Origin: SZUA-320 sp963707875
GTDB taxonomy: Bacteria; Gemmatimonadota; Gemmatimonadetes; Gemmatimonadales; GWC2-71-9
DNA: 64,000 nucleotides
Reading direction: 5' to 3'
Assembly: GCA_963707875.1 (NCBI GenBank)
Contig: CAVPRU010000003.1
Span: forward strand, 310,001 to 374,000
Position numbers and translations under genes: made by a program. Of this stretch, positions 37,181-45,745 are shown in pieces. Each line of letters opens with the position of its first letter. The stretch's first letter is position 1. The notes under the pieces were generated by a model. That model saw nothing but the letters and a program-made list of their open reading frames with translations, had not been told where the DNA came from and searched no databases.

Positions 37181-37339
37181 ATGAGCAGGAGATCGGACGC
37201 GGCCAAGGCGGGGGTGGGGTTCGGGACCGCCCTGGCCATTGCCATCAGCTGGTCGGCCAACAAGTCGATCCTGTGGGCGATCGTGCACGGGTTCTTCTCG
37301 TGGCTCTACGTCATCTATTACGCCATCCGGTATCAATGA
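37181..37339 (+). CDS. Small single-span membrane protein, 52 aa
   Basis: This 52-residue protein starts MSRRSDAAKAGVGFGTALAIAIS, and its central and C-terminal parts form a hydrophobic span rich in aromatics (ILWAIVHGFFSWLYVIYYAIRY). A good GGAGG ribosome site precedes the ATG. It ends 13 nt before the cotransporter-like gene, so the two are almost certainly cotranscribed. I do not recognise a family. The context suggests a small accessory subunit of that transporter, which is inference only. Confidence 0.7.
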   Translation: MSRRSDAAKAGVGFGTALAIAISWSANKSILWAIVHGFFSWLYVIYYAIRYQ

Positions 37340-37352
37340 TCGCCGCGGTCCC

Positions 37353-39569
37353 GTGACCTCCCCGATTGAAACCCAGTCGGAACCGGTTCCCCCCAGCAAG
37401 GCCACCGGGTTCGGAGCACTGGACGGGGTGTTTACCCCCACCCTGCTCACGATTCTCGGGGTCATCATGTACCTCCGGGAGGGCTGGGTCGTCGGCAATG
37501 CCGGCCTGCTCGGTGCCTGGCTGATCATCGGCCTGGCCATCGGGATTTCCGCCTGCACCGGCCTCGCCCTCTCCTCGCTGACCACCAACATCCGGATCGG
37601 CCCCGGCGGTGCGTTTTCGCTGATTTCCCAGTCGCTCGGCCTTGAGATCGGGGGCAGCATCGGGGTGCCACTCTTCCTCGCTCAGGTCCTGGCGGTGGCG
37701 ATGTACATCTTCGGGTTCCGTGAGGGCTGGCTCTGGATCTTCCCCGGCCACCCTGCACTGCTGGTCGATCTGATCACCTTCGGGCTGGTATTCGGGATCG
37801 CGGCCGCCAGCGCCTCCTTCGCCTTCCGGATTCAGTTCGTGATCATGGGCATCATCGGGCTCAGCCTGGTCAGCATCATTCTGGCGGCCGTACGGGTCCC
37901 GCTGGATCAGCCCATCACCTGGTGGGGAACGTTTGCCGGGAGCCCGGAGAACAACTTCTCGGGAACCAGCTTCTGGACCGTGTTCGCGGTGTTCTTCCCG
38001 GCGGCCACCGGGGTCATGGCCGGGGCGAACATGTCGGGCGAGTTGCGCGATCCGCGCCGGAGTATCCCGATCGGCACCATGAGCGCGGTGGCGCTGAGCG
38101 GGGTGATCTACCTGGGTCTGGCCTGGTGGCTGGCCAAGGTGGCGACGCCGGCGGAACTGCTCAGCAACTACACGATCATGATCGACAAGGCGTTCTGGGG
38201 CCCGGCGGTCCTGGCCGGCCTGCTGGGCGCGACCTTCTCCAGCGCGCTGGCGTCACTGGTCGGGGGACCCCGCATTCTCCAGGCCCTCGGGGCGCACCGG
38301 ATCCTGCCCGGCAGCGAGTACTTCGCCCGCACCACCGCCCGGGGCGAACCCCGCAACGCGATGTGGCTGAGCGGTGCCATCGTCCTGGCGGCCCTGATGA
38401 TGCGGGACCTGAATGCGATCGCCCCGCTGATCACCATGTTCTTCCTGATCACCTACGCGATGATCAACGTGGTCATTCTGATCGAGCAGAGCCTGGGCCT
38501 GGTGAGCTACCGTCCACTGCTCCGGATCCCCCGGATCGTGCCGCTGCTGGGGTTCTCGGGATGCGTGTTCGCCATGTTCATCATCAACGCGCCGGTGAGC
38601 CTGTTGGCCGTCGTCATGGTCTTCGGGATCTACGCCTACCTCATCTCCCGGAGGCTCAAGGCCCCGTTCGGGGACGTCCGGAGCGGTCTGTTCGTTTCCC
38701 TGGCGGAGTGGGCCGCCAAGAAGACCACGATGCTCCCCGCCTCCGAAGAGCGCACCTGGAAGCCGAACCTGCTCATCCCGGTCGAAGACCCCCGGGAGTT
38801 GCGGGGAGCGTATCGAATCATCCACTCCCTCGCCTTCCCCCGCGGTTCCGCCAAGCTGGTGGGGATGCCCACCGCCGGCCAGGAACAGCTGGTGCTGGAG
38901 CGACTGCCATTCCTGTGTGAAAAGTTCCGCGGCGACGGGGTCTTCTCCTCCTGGACCCGGATCGAGGCCGACAGCTTCGGGGCCGGGGTGAACGGGACCA
39001 TGCAGGCCCTTCGGGACACCTTCTTTCGCCCCAACGCACTCTTCCTCCACCTCCCCAGAAACGCCGCGCGCGATCCGGAGCTCGCCCTCATCCTGGACAA
39101 GGCCCGGACCCATCGGGTAGGGGCGGTGGTCTTCTCCAATCACCCGGTCACCGGTCTCGGGCTGGAGCAGTCCATCAATCTCTGGTATCCCAGTCAGGGG
39201 GAGCGGTGGGAACTCAGTCAGCGGGGCGTCCGGCTGCCGGCGATGAACCTGGGCCTGCTGCTCTGCTATGTCATCCAGACCAACTGGGAGGGCCAGTTGC
39301 GGCTCCTGACCCACGTCCCGCACGACGGAGTCCGGGAGGCCGCGCTGGCCTACCTGACCGACATCGCCGACCATGCCCGGATCCGGGCGGAGTTCACGGT
39401 GATGGTCGGGAACCTCGACCAGGTCATCCCCAAGGCCCCCCAGGCTGACCTGAACTGCTTTGTCGTCCCTCGCCCCCCCGACCTCGAGGCCCTGCGCCAA
39501 CTCGTGGAACTGGCCCGGTCCTCCTGTCTCTTTACCCAGGATTCGGGGGCGGAGAACGCCCTGGCTTGA
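37353..39569 (+). CDS. Cation-chloride cotransporter-like APC permease
   Basis: This protein of about 738 residues combines a 12-span transporter domain with a large C-terminal cytoplasmic domain. The N-terminus (GFGALDGVFTPTLLTILGVIMYLREGWVVGNAG) and FFPAATGVMAGANMSGELRDPRRSIPIG match the cation:chloride cotransporter (SLC12-like) branch of the APC superfamily. The C-terminal half from about residue 475 contains the universal-stress-like fold typical of CCC proteins (NLLIPVEDPRELRGAYRIIHSLAFPRGSAKLVG). It may move K, Na or Cl, or amino acids; bacterial members are little studied. GTG at 37353 is chosen because the family N-terminus begins nearby; the ribosome site is weak. Confidence 0.85.
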   Translation: MTSPIETQSEPVPPSKATGFGALDGVFTPTLLTILGVIMYLREGWVVGNAGLLGAWLIIGLAIGISACTGLALSSLTTNIRIGPGGAFSLISQSLGLEIGGSIGVPLFLAQVLAVAMYIFGFREGWLWIFPGHPALLVDLITFGLVFGIAAASASFAFRIQFVIMGIIGLSLVSIILAAVRVPLDQPITWWGTFAGSPENNFSGTSFWTVFAVFFPAATGVMAGANMSGELRDPRRSIPIGTMSAVALSGVIYLGLAWWLAKVATPAELLSNYTIMIDKAFWGPAVLAGLLGATFSSALASLVGGPRILQALGAHRILPGSEYFARTTARGEPRNAMWLSGAIVLAALMMRDLNAIAPLITMFFLITYAMINVVILIEQSLGLVSYRPLLRIPRIVPLLGFSGCVFAMFIINAPVSLLAVVMVFGIYAYLISRRLKAPFGDVRSGLFVSLAEWAAKKTTMLPASEERTWKPNLLIPVEDPRELRGAYRIIHSLAFPRGSAKLVGMPTAGQEQLVLERLPFLCEKFRGDGVFSSWTRIEADSFGAGVNGTMQALRDTFFRPNALFLHLPRNAARDPELALILDKARTHRVGAVVFSNHPVTGLGLEQSINLWYPSQGERWELSQRGVRLPAMNLGLLLCYVIQTNWEGQLRLLTHVPHDGVREAALAYLTDIADHARIRAEFTVMVGNLDQVIPKAPQADLNCFVVPRPPDLEALRQLVELARSSCLFTQDSGAENALA

Positions 39570-39591
39570 CCACCAGTTCTCCCTGGAACCC

Positions 39592-39620
39592 TTGACGGGT
39601 TCCGACTCGTATCGCATATA
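39592..39620 (+). promoter_or_regulatory. Probable sigma-70 promoter for the first barrel gene
   Basis: TTGACG, a 17-nt spacer and CATATA resemble a housekeeping promoter, about 75 nt before the ATG at 39693. The same TTGACG-17-CATA arrangement occurs before the second barrel gene, which supports both. Confidence 0.5.
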
Positions 39621-39692
39621 AGTGTCATCCATCGAGGGCTCTGGCCAGTTCCGTGGTCGGCCCTGTGTTCACTCTACCCTTCGGGAGGCGAT

Positions 39693-40274
39693 ATGAAACG
39701 CTCAGCTGGTCCGCTGTTCCTTGCCATGTTGCTCGCCTTGGCTGTTCCGACCCTGGCCTCGGCGCAGGCCTCGATCTTCCTTGGCGCTGGGGCCACCATC
39801 CCGACCGGTGACTACGGCGACTACGCCAAGACCGGCTGGATGGGCCAGGCTGGCGCGGTGTTCAACGTGGGCTCCAAGGGCCTGTTCGTCGCCGGGGAAG
39901 GGTTCTTGGGATCCAACAAGCACGATGATTACCAGGCCGGTGGCGGCGGCGGCACCTCGGACAAGACCACCCTGTACGGGGTCGACGGCCAGGTGGGCTA
40001 CCGGTTCGGTGATCAGGAAAAGGCGGGACTCTACGTCGCGGGCCTGCTGGGTGCCCTGATCCACAAGTACAGCCCGGGCACCGGGACCGGTGACTCCTCG
40101 ACCGGCATTCTCTTCGGCGGGATCGCCGGCGTCGACATCCCCGCCGGCAAGGTCAATGTGTGGGTCGAAGGCCGCTGGATGAACGGCCGCCACAGTGAGG
40201 ACGGCGAGAGCTGGAGCACGGGTTTCTTCGGGCTCTTTGCTGGAGTCTCGATCCCGGTGGGCAGCGGCAACTGA
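39693..40274 (+). CDS. Outer-membrane beta-barrel protein
   Basis: This 193-residue protein has a signal peptide (MKRSAGPLFLAMLLALAVPTLASAQ) after GGGAGG. The mature part is all alternating strands with glycine-rich turns (SIFLGAGATIPTGDYGDYAKTGW, LYGVDGQVGYRFGDQEKAGLYVAGLLGAL, KVNVWVEGRWMNGR). It ends FGLFAGVSIPVGSGN, resembling small OmpX/OmpA-like or porin-family barrels of eight strands. A role in surface structure is inferred. It has its own promoter and terminator. Confidence 0.8.
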   Translation: MKRSAGPLFLAMLLALAVPTLASAQASIFLGAGATIPTGDYGDYAKTGWMGQAGAVFNVGSKGLFVAGEGFLGSNKHDDYQAGGGGGTSDKTTLYGVDGQVGYRFGDQEKAGLYVAGLLGALIHKYSPGTGTGDSSTGILFGGIAGVDIPAGKVNVWVEGRWMNGRHSEDGESWSTGFFGLFAGVSIPVGSGN

Positions 40275-40296
40275 TCACCCTCTGAACTGCTTCAAG

Positions 40297-40334
40297 AGCA
40301 ACAGGGGGAGGCCGTTCGGCCTCCCCCTGTTGCT
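40297..40334 (+). terminator. Long perfect hairpin terminator
   Basis: A 16-bp perfect stem (AGCAACAGGGGGAGGC and its complement) with a CGTTCG loop lies 23 nt after the first barrel gene. Its core ACAGGGGGAGGC recurs in the terminator of the next gene. No T-run follows. Confidence 0.8.
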
Positions 40335-40365
40335 GCTCCCAACCTCCCCACCGATCAGCAACCAC

Positions 40366-40394
40366 TTGACGAAGCGCTCAACGCGACGCATAGT
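40366..40394 (+). promoter_or_regulatory. Probable sigma-70 promoter for the second barrel gene
   Basis: TTGACG, a 17-nt spacer and CATAGT lie 87 nt before the ATG at 40481, just past the preceding terminator, where a promoter is needed. Confidence 0.5.
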
Positions 40395-40480
40395 GACAGA
40401 TAAAGCGATGTTTTCACTCGGGATTGGATGACGCCGGCTGGGGATCGGCGCAGCAGGTCACCCTTTCGGAGGACTTGACC

Positions 40481-41113
40481 ATGAGTGTGATGCGAGTGGG
40501 ACTCGGAATACTGGTGCTGGGGACCCTGGCAGCCGGAACCGGGCGGGCGCAGGACCATCCGATCACCGTTGGAGTAGTTGGCGGGATCAACTCCGCAACC
40601 CTCTCAGGAGAAGACACTGAAGGCTCCGAGAGGAAGATCGGGATTGCCCTCGGTGGATATCTGTCGTTCGGGATCCATCGGAACCTCGCCATTGAGACCG
40701 GGATGCTCTATTCCCAGCGGGGCGCCAAGGACACTGACCCGGGGGCTGTCCTGAAAGCTTCAATTGACTATCTCGAGATTCCTTTGCTCCTGTCCGCCCG
40801 GATGCCTGGCGAGGGGAGCGTGACCCCGTTCTTCAGCGCCGGTCCGGCTCTGGCAATCAAGACCCGCTGTTCATTCACCGTGAACGGGACCGCGGAGGGA
40901 AGTGGATGCAGTTCGATTGAAGACGAGTTGAATATCGGGCTCAAATCCACAGATCTCGGCCTGGTTGGGTCCCTCGGGGTGGACATTCAGGCCTTCCGGG
41001 TCGCCCTGCGCTACTTCCTGGGGCTCTCGACGATTGACAGTGACTCGCCGTCATATGAAATCAAGAACAACGTGTTTACCCTCCTGGCGGGATACAGTTT
41101 CCGGGTCCGCTGA
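40481..41113 (+). CDS. PorT/OMP_b-brl-like outer-membrane protein
   Basis: This 210-residue protein starts after GGAGG (eight bases) with a signal peptide MSVMRVGLGILVLGTLAAGTGRAQ. It has PorT-type barrel features: ITVGVVGGINSATLSG, RKIGIALGGYLSFGIHRNLAIETGMLYSQRGAK and LEIPLLLSARMPG. A final FTLLAGYSFRVR ends in a basic/aromatic strand. Two cysteines in the loop region (TRCSFTVNG...SGCSSI) may form a disulfide. It resembles the previous barrel only in fold class. The function is not known. Confidence 0.82.
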   Translation: MSVMRVGLGILVLGTLAAGTGRAQDHPITVGVVGGINSATLSGEDTEGSERKIGIALGGYLSFGIHRNLAIETGMLYSQRGAKDTDPGAVLKASIDYLEIPLLLSARMPGEGSVTPFFSAGPALAIKTRCSFTVNGTAEGSGCSSIEDELNIGLKSTDLGLVGSLGVDIQAFRVALRYFLGLSTIDSDSPSYEIKNNVFTLLAGYSFRVR

Positions 41114-41144
41114 GTCTTTCGAGGAGGATGAGGGTAGCTCGGCG

Positions 41145-41174
41145 ACAGGGGGAGGCCTCATGGCCTCCCCCTGT
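41145..41174 (+). terminator. Hairpin terminator sharing its stem with the preceding one
   Basis: A perfect 13-bp stem (ACAGGGGGAGGCC and complement) with a TCAT loop is followed by TTCCGTT. It serves the second barrel gene and shares 12 stem bases with the terminator at 40297-40334. Confidence 0.8.
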
Positions 41175-41209
41175 TCCGTTCCTCCTGACACCCGCTGGGC
41201 CAGCCCCGA

Positions 41210-41509
41210 CTACTCGTCGTCGAGCAGCTGGACGTTGATCGCGACCAGCTCCTCCTCGAACCAGGCCACCAGCCGCCCCATGAACTTTTCCGCCAGATAG
41301 AACAGGTCCCGACGCTCCTTGGGAACCACCTTGGCAACCAGCCCCCCGCCGGCCGGATACACATCGATCCAGCCTTTCGATTGCACATGCCGGAGCCGGG
41401 TCTTCTTCTTGTTGCTCCACGACCAGGTGGTCGCCTCGTGGATCACCTTGTGGCGGAGCAGCTTGTAGGCGTCCTCTCCCGCCCGGGGAATCACCTGGAT
41501 CACGATCAT
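41210..41509 (-). CDS. Hypothetical protein, 99 aa
   Basis: This small basic soluble protein starts MIVIQVIPRAGEDAYKLLRHKV after GGAGGTGAGGCG. It continues with alternating charged and beta-like segments (TTWSWSNKKKTRLRHVQSKGW, AGGGLVAKVVPKERRDLFYLAEKF, ELVAINVQLLDDE). I do not recognise it. The good ribosome site and codon use suggest it is real. It is followed by a terminator on the other strand and preceded 30 nt upstream by the DUF885 gene, in the same direction. Confidence 0.65.
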   Translation of the reverse strand: MIVIQVIPRAGEDAYKLLRHKVIHEATTWSWSNKKKTRLRHVQSKGWIDVYPAGGGLVAKVVPKERRDLFYLAEKFMGRLVAWFEEELVAINVQLLDDE

Positions 41510-41539
41510 CGCCTCACCTCCGGTAGGTGGTCGACCGCA

Positions 41540-43246
41540 TCAGAATCTCCAGCTGGACTGAAAGTTGGGAGTCAGGACCTGCCCGGTCAACCGGGCCCGG
41601 ACCATCTCGATCGGCATCGGGCCGCCCTGCAGAATCGCGTCGTGGAAGGCCCGCTCGGTCATTTGTCCACTGGCCACCAGGGCCTGATACAGCGCCCGGA
41701 TCTGCAGCCCGCCCAGCATGTAGCCCGCCTGATAGAGCGGCGGATACGACCCATTGAACGACCGCCGAACCTCGGCCTCGGCGTTGGCCCGCTCGTGCCC
41801 GACCCGGTCCACCAGGAAGTCGATCGCCTCCTGCGGCGTCATGGTGCCCAGGTGGAACCGGAGCGAGAAGATGATCCGGGCCGCGCGATGGCTCCGCCAG
41901 AACAGCATCCCCATCCGGTCCTCGGGCGTCTGCGGAAACCCCAGGTCCCAGAGCCGCATCTCCCAGTAGAGCGACCACCCTTCGGTCCAGAACGGGGTCC
42001 GGAAGAGCCGCCGGTGGGGCTGGTACCGTTCGTTCATGAACCCCTGCAGGTGGTGCCCCGGGATGAGCTCGTGCTGCACCGTGGCCCGGGAGAAATGGCG
42101 ATTGTTCCCCCGCATGCTCATCAGCTTATCCTCATGGGTCATGCTGTCGGTCGGATAGGAGACCTGAATCACCTCCCCACCCAGGAAGAACGGACTCACC
42201 TTCTGGGCCGCGGCGCTCATCATCTCCATCCGCCAGATCTCCTTGGCCAGCGGCGGCACGGTGACCAGATCCCGGGTCTCCACGAAACGGATGGCCTCCT
42301 CGGCGAGCTCGCGGATCATCTGCGGTTGCTCCCCCGGGCTCACGTACAGGGTCTTGACCCGTTCCATCGCCGCTCGCCAGTCGTCACCGAATCCCATGTC
42401 CCGGCTGGCCCCGAGCCGCTCCGCCTCGGTCCACCCAAACTCCCGCTCGGCGATCGTGAGCAGCTCCGCCGGGGTGTACGGGATCATCTCGTGGGCCAGG
42501 TCATCCTTGAGGCCGTCCGCCCCGATCGGGTCACCGATGATTGGGTCGTCCGCCCCTTCCTTGAAGCCGATGAGTTTCTCGCGGAGGAACTTGATGTAGT
42601 CCTGGAGGCCCTTGTCGGTCTTCCGCCAGGGGTCGGCGACCCACCAGGAAAACACCGGGTCGTATCCCGCCGAGAACCGGTACCATCGGTCCATCGTCCG
42701 GCGGAGATCGGTCAGCATCTCGGCGGTCCGGAGCGCGACCACCTTGGAGGGCGGTTTGGCGTCCGGGGCCTCCAGGGTCTTGCGGGTGGCTTCGACCACC
42801 CGGACCACTGAATCGAGCGCCCGGGCGGCACCCTGGGGGTCCACCCGCTCCAGCCGGCGACGGGCTTCCTGCAACCCGAGAAATCGGCCGACAAACGGCG
42901 CCAGCGGTTGCATCTCGTTCCACTGTCGCTCTTCCCGCACCAGAAGAGACTGCTGGTACCGGATCTGGTTGCCGAGCAGAACCAGGTCCACCCGGCCCTC
43001 AGGGTTGACCTGGTCGAACGGCATGGCGCGGAGCCGATGGTCCCACTCGGCCAGGAAGGCGGCCAGCCGCTGGCGGCGTTCCGCCGAGTACTCGGTATCG
43101 TAGCGACGGCGGAGGGCGGCCAGGTCAGCGCTGAACCGCTCGACCTCGTTCCGCATCGGCGAATCCTGGGCGGACAGCCGGGATGGAGTCGCCAGACCAG
43201 GAAGGAGCCCGGCAGTGAGGAGGATGGCAGACCATCGAGCCAACAT
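41540..43246 (-). CDS. DUF885-family secreted peptidase-like protein
   Basis: This 568-residue exported protein (signal MLARWSAILLTAGLLPGLATPSRLSAQ) has the DUF885 signature HELIPGHH at about residues 390-397, followed by TEGWSLYWEM. These correspond to an HExxxGHH metal site and a downstream Glu, similar to M32/DUF885 peptidase-like folds. The family is related by fold to thermostable carboxypeptidases and is often labelled 'dipeptidyl/X-Pro aminopeptidase-like', but its substrate is not established. It is transcribed with the carbonic anhydrase and the amidohydrolase upstream, on the same strand with gaps of 23 and 14 nt. Confidence 0.88.
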   Translation of the reverse strand: MLARWSAILLTAGLLPGLATPSRLSAQDSPMRNEVERFSADLAALRRRYDTEYSAERRQRLAAFLAEWDHRLRAMPFDQVNPEGRVDLVLLGNQIRYQQSLLVREERQWNEMQPLAPFVGRFLGLQEARRRLERVDPQGAARALDSVVRVVEATRKTLEAPDAKPPSKVVALRTAEMLTDLRRTMDRWYRFSAGYDPVFSWWVADPWRKTDKGLQDYIKFLREKLIGFKEGADDPIIGDPIGADGLKDDLAHEMIPYTPAELLTIAEREFGWTEAERLGASRDMGFGDDWRAAMERVKTLYVSPGEQPQMIRELAEEAIRFVETRDLVTVPPLAKEIWRMEMMSAAAQKVSPFFLGGEVIQVSYPTDSMTHEDKLMSMRGNNRHFSRATVQHELIPGHHLQGFMNERYQPHRRLFRTPFWTEGWSLYWEMRLWDLGFPQTPEDRMGMLFWRSHRAARIIFSLRFHLGTMTPQEAIDFLVDRVGHERANAEAEVRRSFNGSYPPLYQAGYMLGGLQIRALYQALVASGQMTERAFHDAILQGGPMPIEMVRARLTGQVLTPNFQSSWRF

Positions 43247-43269
43247 TGGCGGACCTCCCGGGAAGACGG

Positions 43270-43914
43270 CTACGCTGGTCGGCGAGGCTCCAGGACAGCT
43301 TGGAGAATGGCGTCGAGGGAACCGGCATCGGTCACCGCGGCGTGCAGGTTCTGCAGCAGGCCGTCATCCAGGCCGTAGATGACGCCGTGCACCGCCAGGG
43401 GCTGACCTCGGCGCCAGGCGTCCTGCACCACGGTCGTCTGGCAGACATTCCGGACCTGCTCGATCACGTTGAGTTCGCAGAGTCGGTCGTGGCGCCGCGC
43501 CTCCGGGAGCTGAGCCAACTCCCGGGCGTGCAGGTTGCGGACATCCTGCACGTGGCGGGTCCAGTTGTCCGCCAGGCCGAGGGTCATTCCCTTGAGGGCG
43601 GCCAGGACACCGCCACAGCCGTAATGACCACAGACCAGGATGTCCTGCACCTTCAGGTGATCGACCGAGAACTGCATGGCAGAAAGGCAGTTGAGGTCGG
43701 AGTGGACCACCACGTTGGCCACGTTCCGGTGGACGAAGACTTCTCCGGGAGCGAGCCCGACGATCTCGTTGGCCGGCACCCGGCTGTCCGAACAGCCGAT
43801 CCACAGAAAACGCGGAGTCTGCTGGCCGGAGAGCCTCCGGAAGAACTGTGGGTCGCGCTCGATGACCGACGCGGCCCAGGCCCTGTTGTTGGCAAACAGA
43901 TGTTCGATCGACAT
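43270..43914 (-). CDS. Beta-class carbonic anhydrase
   Basis: This 214-residue enzyme interconverts CO2 and bicarbonate. The beta-class zinc ligands are visible: CSDSR (Cys and Asp near residues 41-43) and CGHYGCGG (His 97 and Cys 100). VHRNVANVV and HGVIYGLDDG are also typical. There is no signal peptide, so it is cytoplasmic. It is encoded between the amidohydrolase and DUF885 genes with gaps of 14 and 23 nt. ATG at 43914 is preferred because upstream in-frame codons overlap the amidohydrolase and are not conserved. Confidence 0.95.
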   Translation of the reverse strand: MSIEHLFANNRAWAASVIERDPQFFRRLSGQQTPRFLWIGCSDSRVPANEIVGLAPGEVFVHRNVANVVVHSDLNCLSAMQFSVDHLKVQDILVCGHYGCGGVLAALKGMTLGLADNWTRHVQDVRNLHARELAQLPEARRHDRLCELNVIEQVRNVCQTTVVQDAWRRGQPLAVHGVIYGLDDGLLQNLHAAVTDAGSLDAILQAVLEPRRPA

Positions 43915-43928
43915 CCTGTTGTCCCGGT

Positions 43929-45602
43929 TCAGGGAGCCCGATAGGCGATCGCGCCATTGATGACCGTCATCACGGTGCGCGTCTTGAGGATCTCTGCCTC
44001 TGGGATCGTCATGAGGTCGGCATCGAGAATCGTGAAATCCGCCCACTTGCCGACCTCGATGGACCCCCGCTCCAGCTCCTCGAACGCCGCGTACGCCGGC
44101 CACAGGGTCAGCGCCTTCAACGCCTGCTCCCGGGTGAGCGCCTGCTCAGGATGCCAGATCTCGGGAGGCCCCTGAAATCCGGTCGTGTCCTTGCGGGCCA
44201 CGGCGGCATAGAACTCGATCATCGGATCGCCCTGCTCCACCGGGGCGTCGGACCCCGCTGCGATCATGTTGCCCTGATCCACGAAGTCCTTCCAGGCGTA
44301 GGCCCCGGCCAACCGCTCGGTCCCGAGCCGGCTCGGCGCGAAATACAGATCCCCGATCGCGTGGCTCGGCTGCATCGAGGGAATTACGCCGAGGGTCGCG
44401 AACCGCGGAATGTCGGTGGGGTGGACGATCTGGGAATGCTCATTCCGCCAGCGGTGCTGGGGCAGGGCCCGCTCCGACTCCGGCACCGCGGCCAGGACCT
44501 CCTCCACCAGGTTGAGGTAGAGCCGATTGGCCGAGTCGCCGATGGCGTGGGCCTCGACCTGAACCCCGCGGCGAAGGGCTTCCGCCAGCATCGGCCGGAG
44601 CCTGGCGAGGTCAGTGGTGAGAAGCCCATACTTGCCGGGATCATCGGAATAGGGCGCGAGCAGCAGGGCACCTCTCGAACCCAGTGCGCCATCCATCACC
44701 ACCTTGATCGTCCTGATCGTGAGCCGACCGTCGAACTCACCGACGATGGCGCCGCTGGCTAGCAGGCTGTCGGCCGACTCCGAGGGACCGTTCAGGGTCT
44801 TGTACACCCGGAGCGTAATTCTGCCTTCCTGGAAGAGCTTCCGGAGCCGCGCCACATCGGCCCAGCCGCCACCGGCGTCCTGCAGCTGGGTCCAGCCCAG
44901 TTTCAGGTACCGGTCGGCCCCCACCACCACCTCGTTTTCCCGGGACTCCTCGGTCTCGGCCGGGATCTGGCTGCCAACCAGTCCCTGGGCGGCGTCGATC
45001 AGCATGCCGGTCGGTTCACCCCTGGCATCCTTCAGGATGTCCCCGCCGAAGGGCGGCTGGGTGGCTCGGGTGACCCCCGCCAGCTTGAGAGCGGCAGAAT
45101 TGGCCACCACCGCATGCCCATCGGCCCGCTGGAGGACCACCGGGTTGTTGGGCGAGATCGCGTCGAGGTCCTGCCGAGTGGGGAACCGGCTGGGGGTCCA
45201 ATGGGTCTCGATCCATCCTCGGCCGACAACCCACTCTCCGGGCTGGGCCTGATCAACCCGCGCCTTGACCCGTCGCTGAAGCTCAGCCACGCTGAGACTT
45301 CCCTCGAGATTCAACGTGAGCTCCCGTTGCCCCACCCCGCTCAGATGGGCATGGGCGTCGATGAACCCGGGAAACACCACGGCCCCGGCCAGGTCGATCA
45401 CCTCGGTGCTGGGTCCCCGGTAGCGCTCCACATCCGCCGCGGATCCTACGAAAACGATCCTGCCCCCGGTGACGGCCACCGCTTCGGCGGTGGGCTGGGC
45501 GTCATGGGAGGTATAGACCGTCGCGTTGGTGTAGATCTGATCGGCGGGGGGCTGGCAGCCGGCCAGAACCAGCAGGGCGAAGGCGGTGGAGCGGAGTCGC
45601 AT
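43929..45602 (-). CDS. YtcJ-type amidohydrolase lipoprotein
   Basis: This 557-residue enzyme of the amidohydrolase superfamily has a clear lipoprotein signal (MRLRSTAFALLVLAGC; lipobox LAGC). The metal-binding motif is FPGFIDAHAHLSG, and VQVEAHAIGDSANRLYL and AAGSDAPVEQGDPM are the YtcJ-type metal and catalytic segments. Such enzymes hydrolyse amides or deaminate at the outer leaflet or in the periplasm; the substrate is unknown. It heads a three-gene cluster with carbonic anhydrase and DUF885 on the same strand. Confidence 0.92.
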   Translation of the reverse strand: MRLRSTAFALLVLAGCQPPADQIYTNATVYTSHDAQPTAEAVAVTGGRIVFVGSAADVERYRGPSTEVIDLAGAVVFPGFIDAHAHLSGVGQRELTLNLEGSLSVAELQRRVKARVDQAQPGEWVVGRGWIETHWTPSRFPTRQDLDAISPNNPVVLQRADGHAVVANSAALKLAGVTRATQPPFGGDILKDARGEPTGMLIDAAQGLVGSQIPAETEESRENEVVVGADRYLKLGWTQLQDAGGGWADVARLRKLFQEGRITLRVYKTLNGPSESADSLLASGAIVGEFDGRLTIRTIKVVMDGALGSRGALLLAPYSDDPGKYGLLTTDLARLRPMLAEALRRGVQVEAHAIGDSANRLYLNLVEEVLAAVPESERALPQHRWRNEHSQIVHPTDIPRFATLGVIPSMQPSHAIGDLYFAPSRLGTERLAGAYAWKDFVDQGNMIAAGSDAPVEQGDPMIEFYAAVARKDTTGFQGPPEIWHPEQALTREQALKALTLWPAYAAFEELERGSIEVGKWADFTILDADLMTIPEAEILKTRTVMTVINGAIAYRAP

Positions 45603-45745
45603 GAAACCTCCAACGGAAGGGCGGCGTCGGGCGTATCTTGAGGACTGAGTTCACATCGCCGTGCTGAATCGCAGGGAGTGGCCGAAGATACCGCGCCGTC
45701 GCCGTGATCGCCATTGCCCGGACACCACCGCTCTGGAGGGATCCC

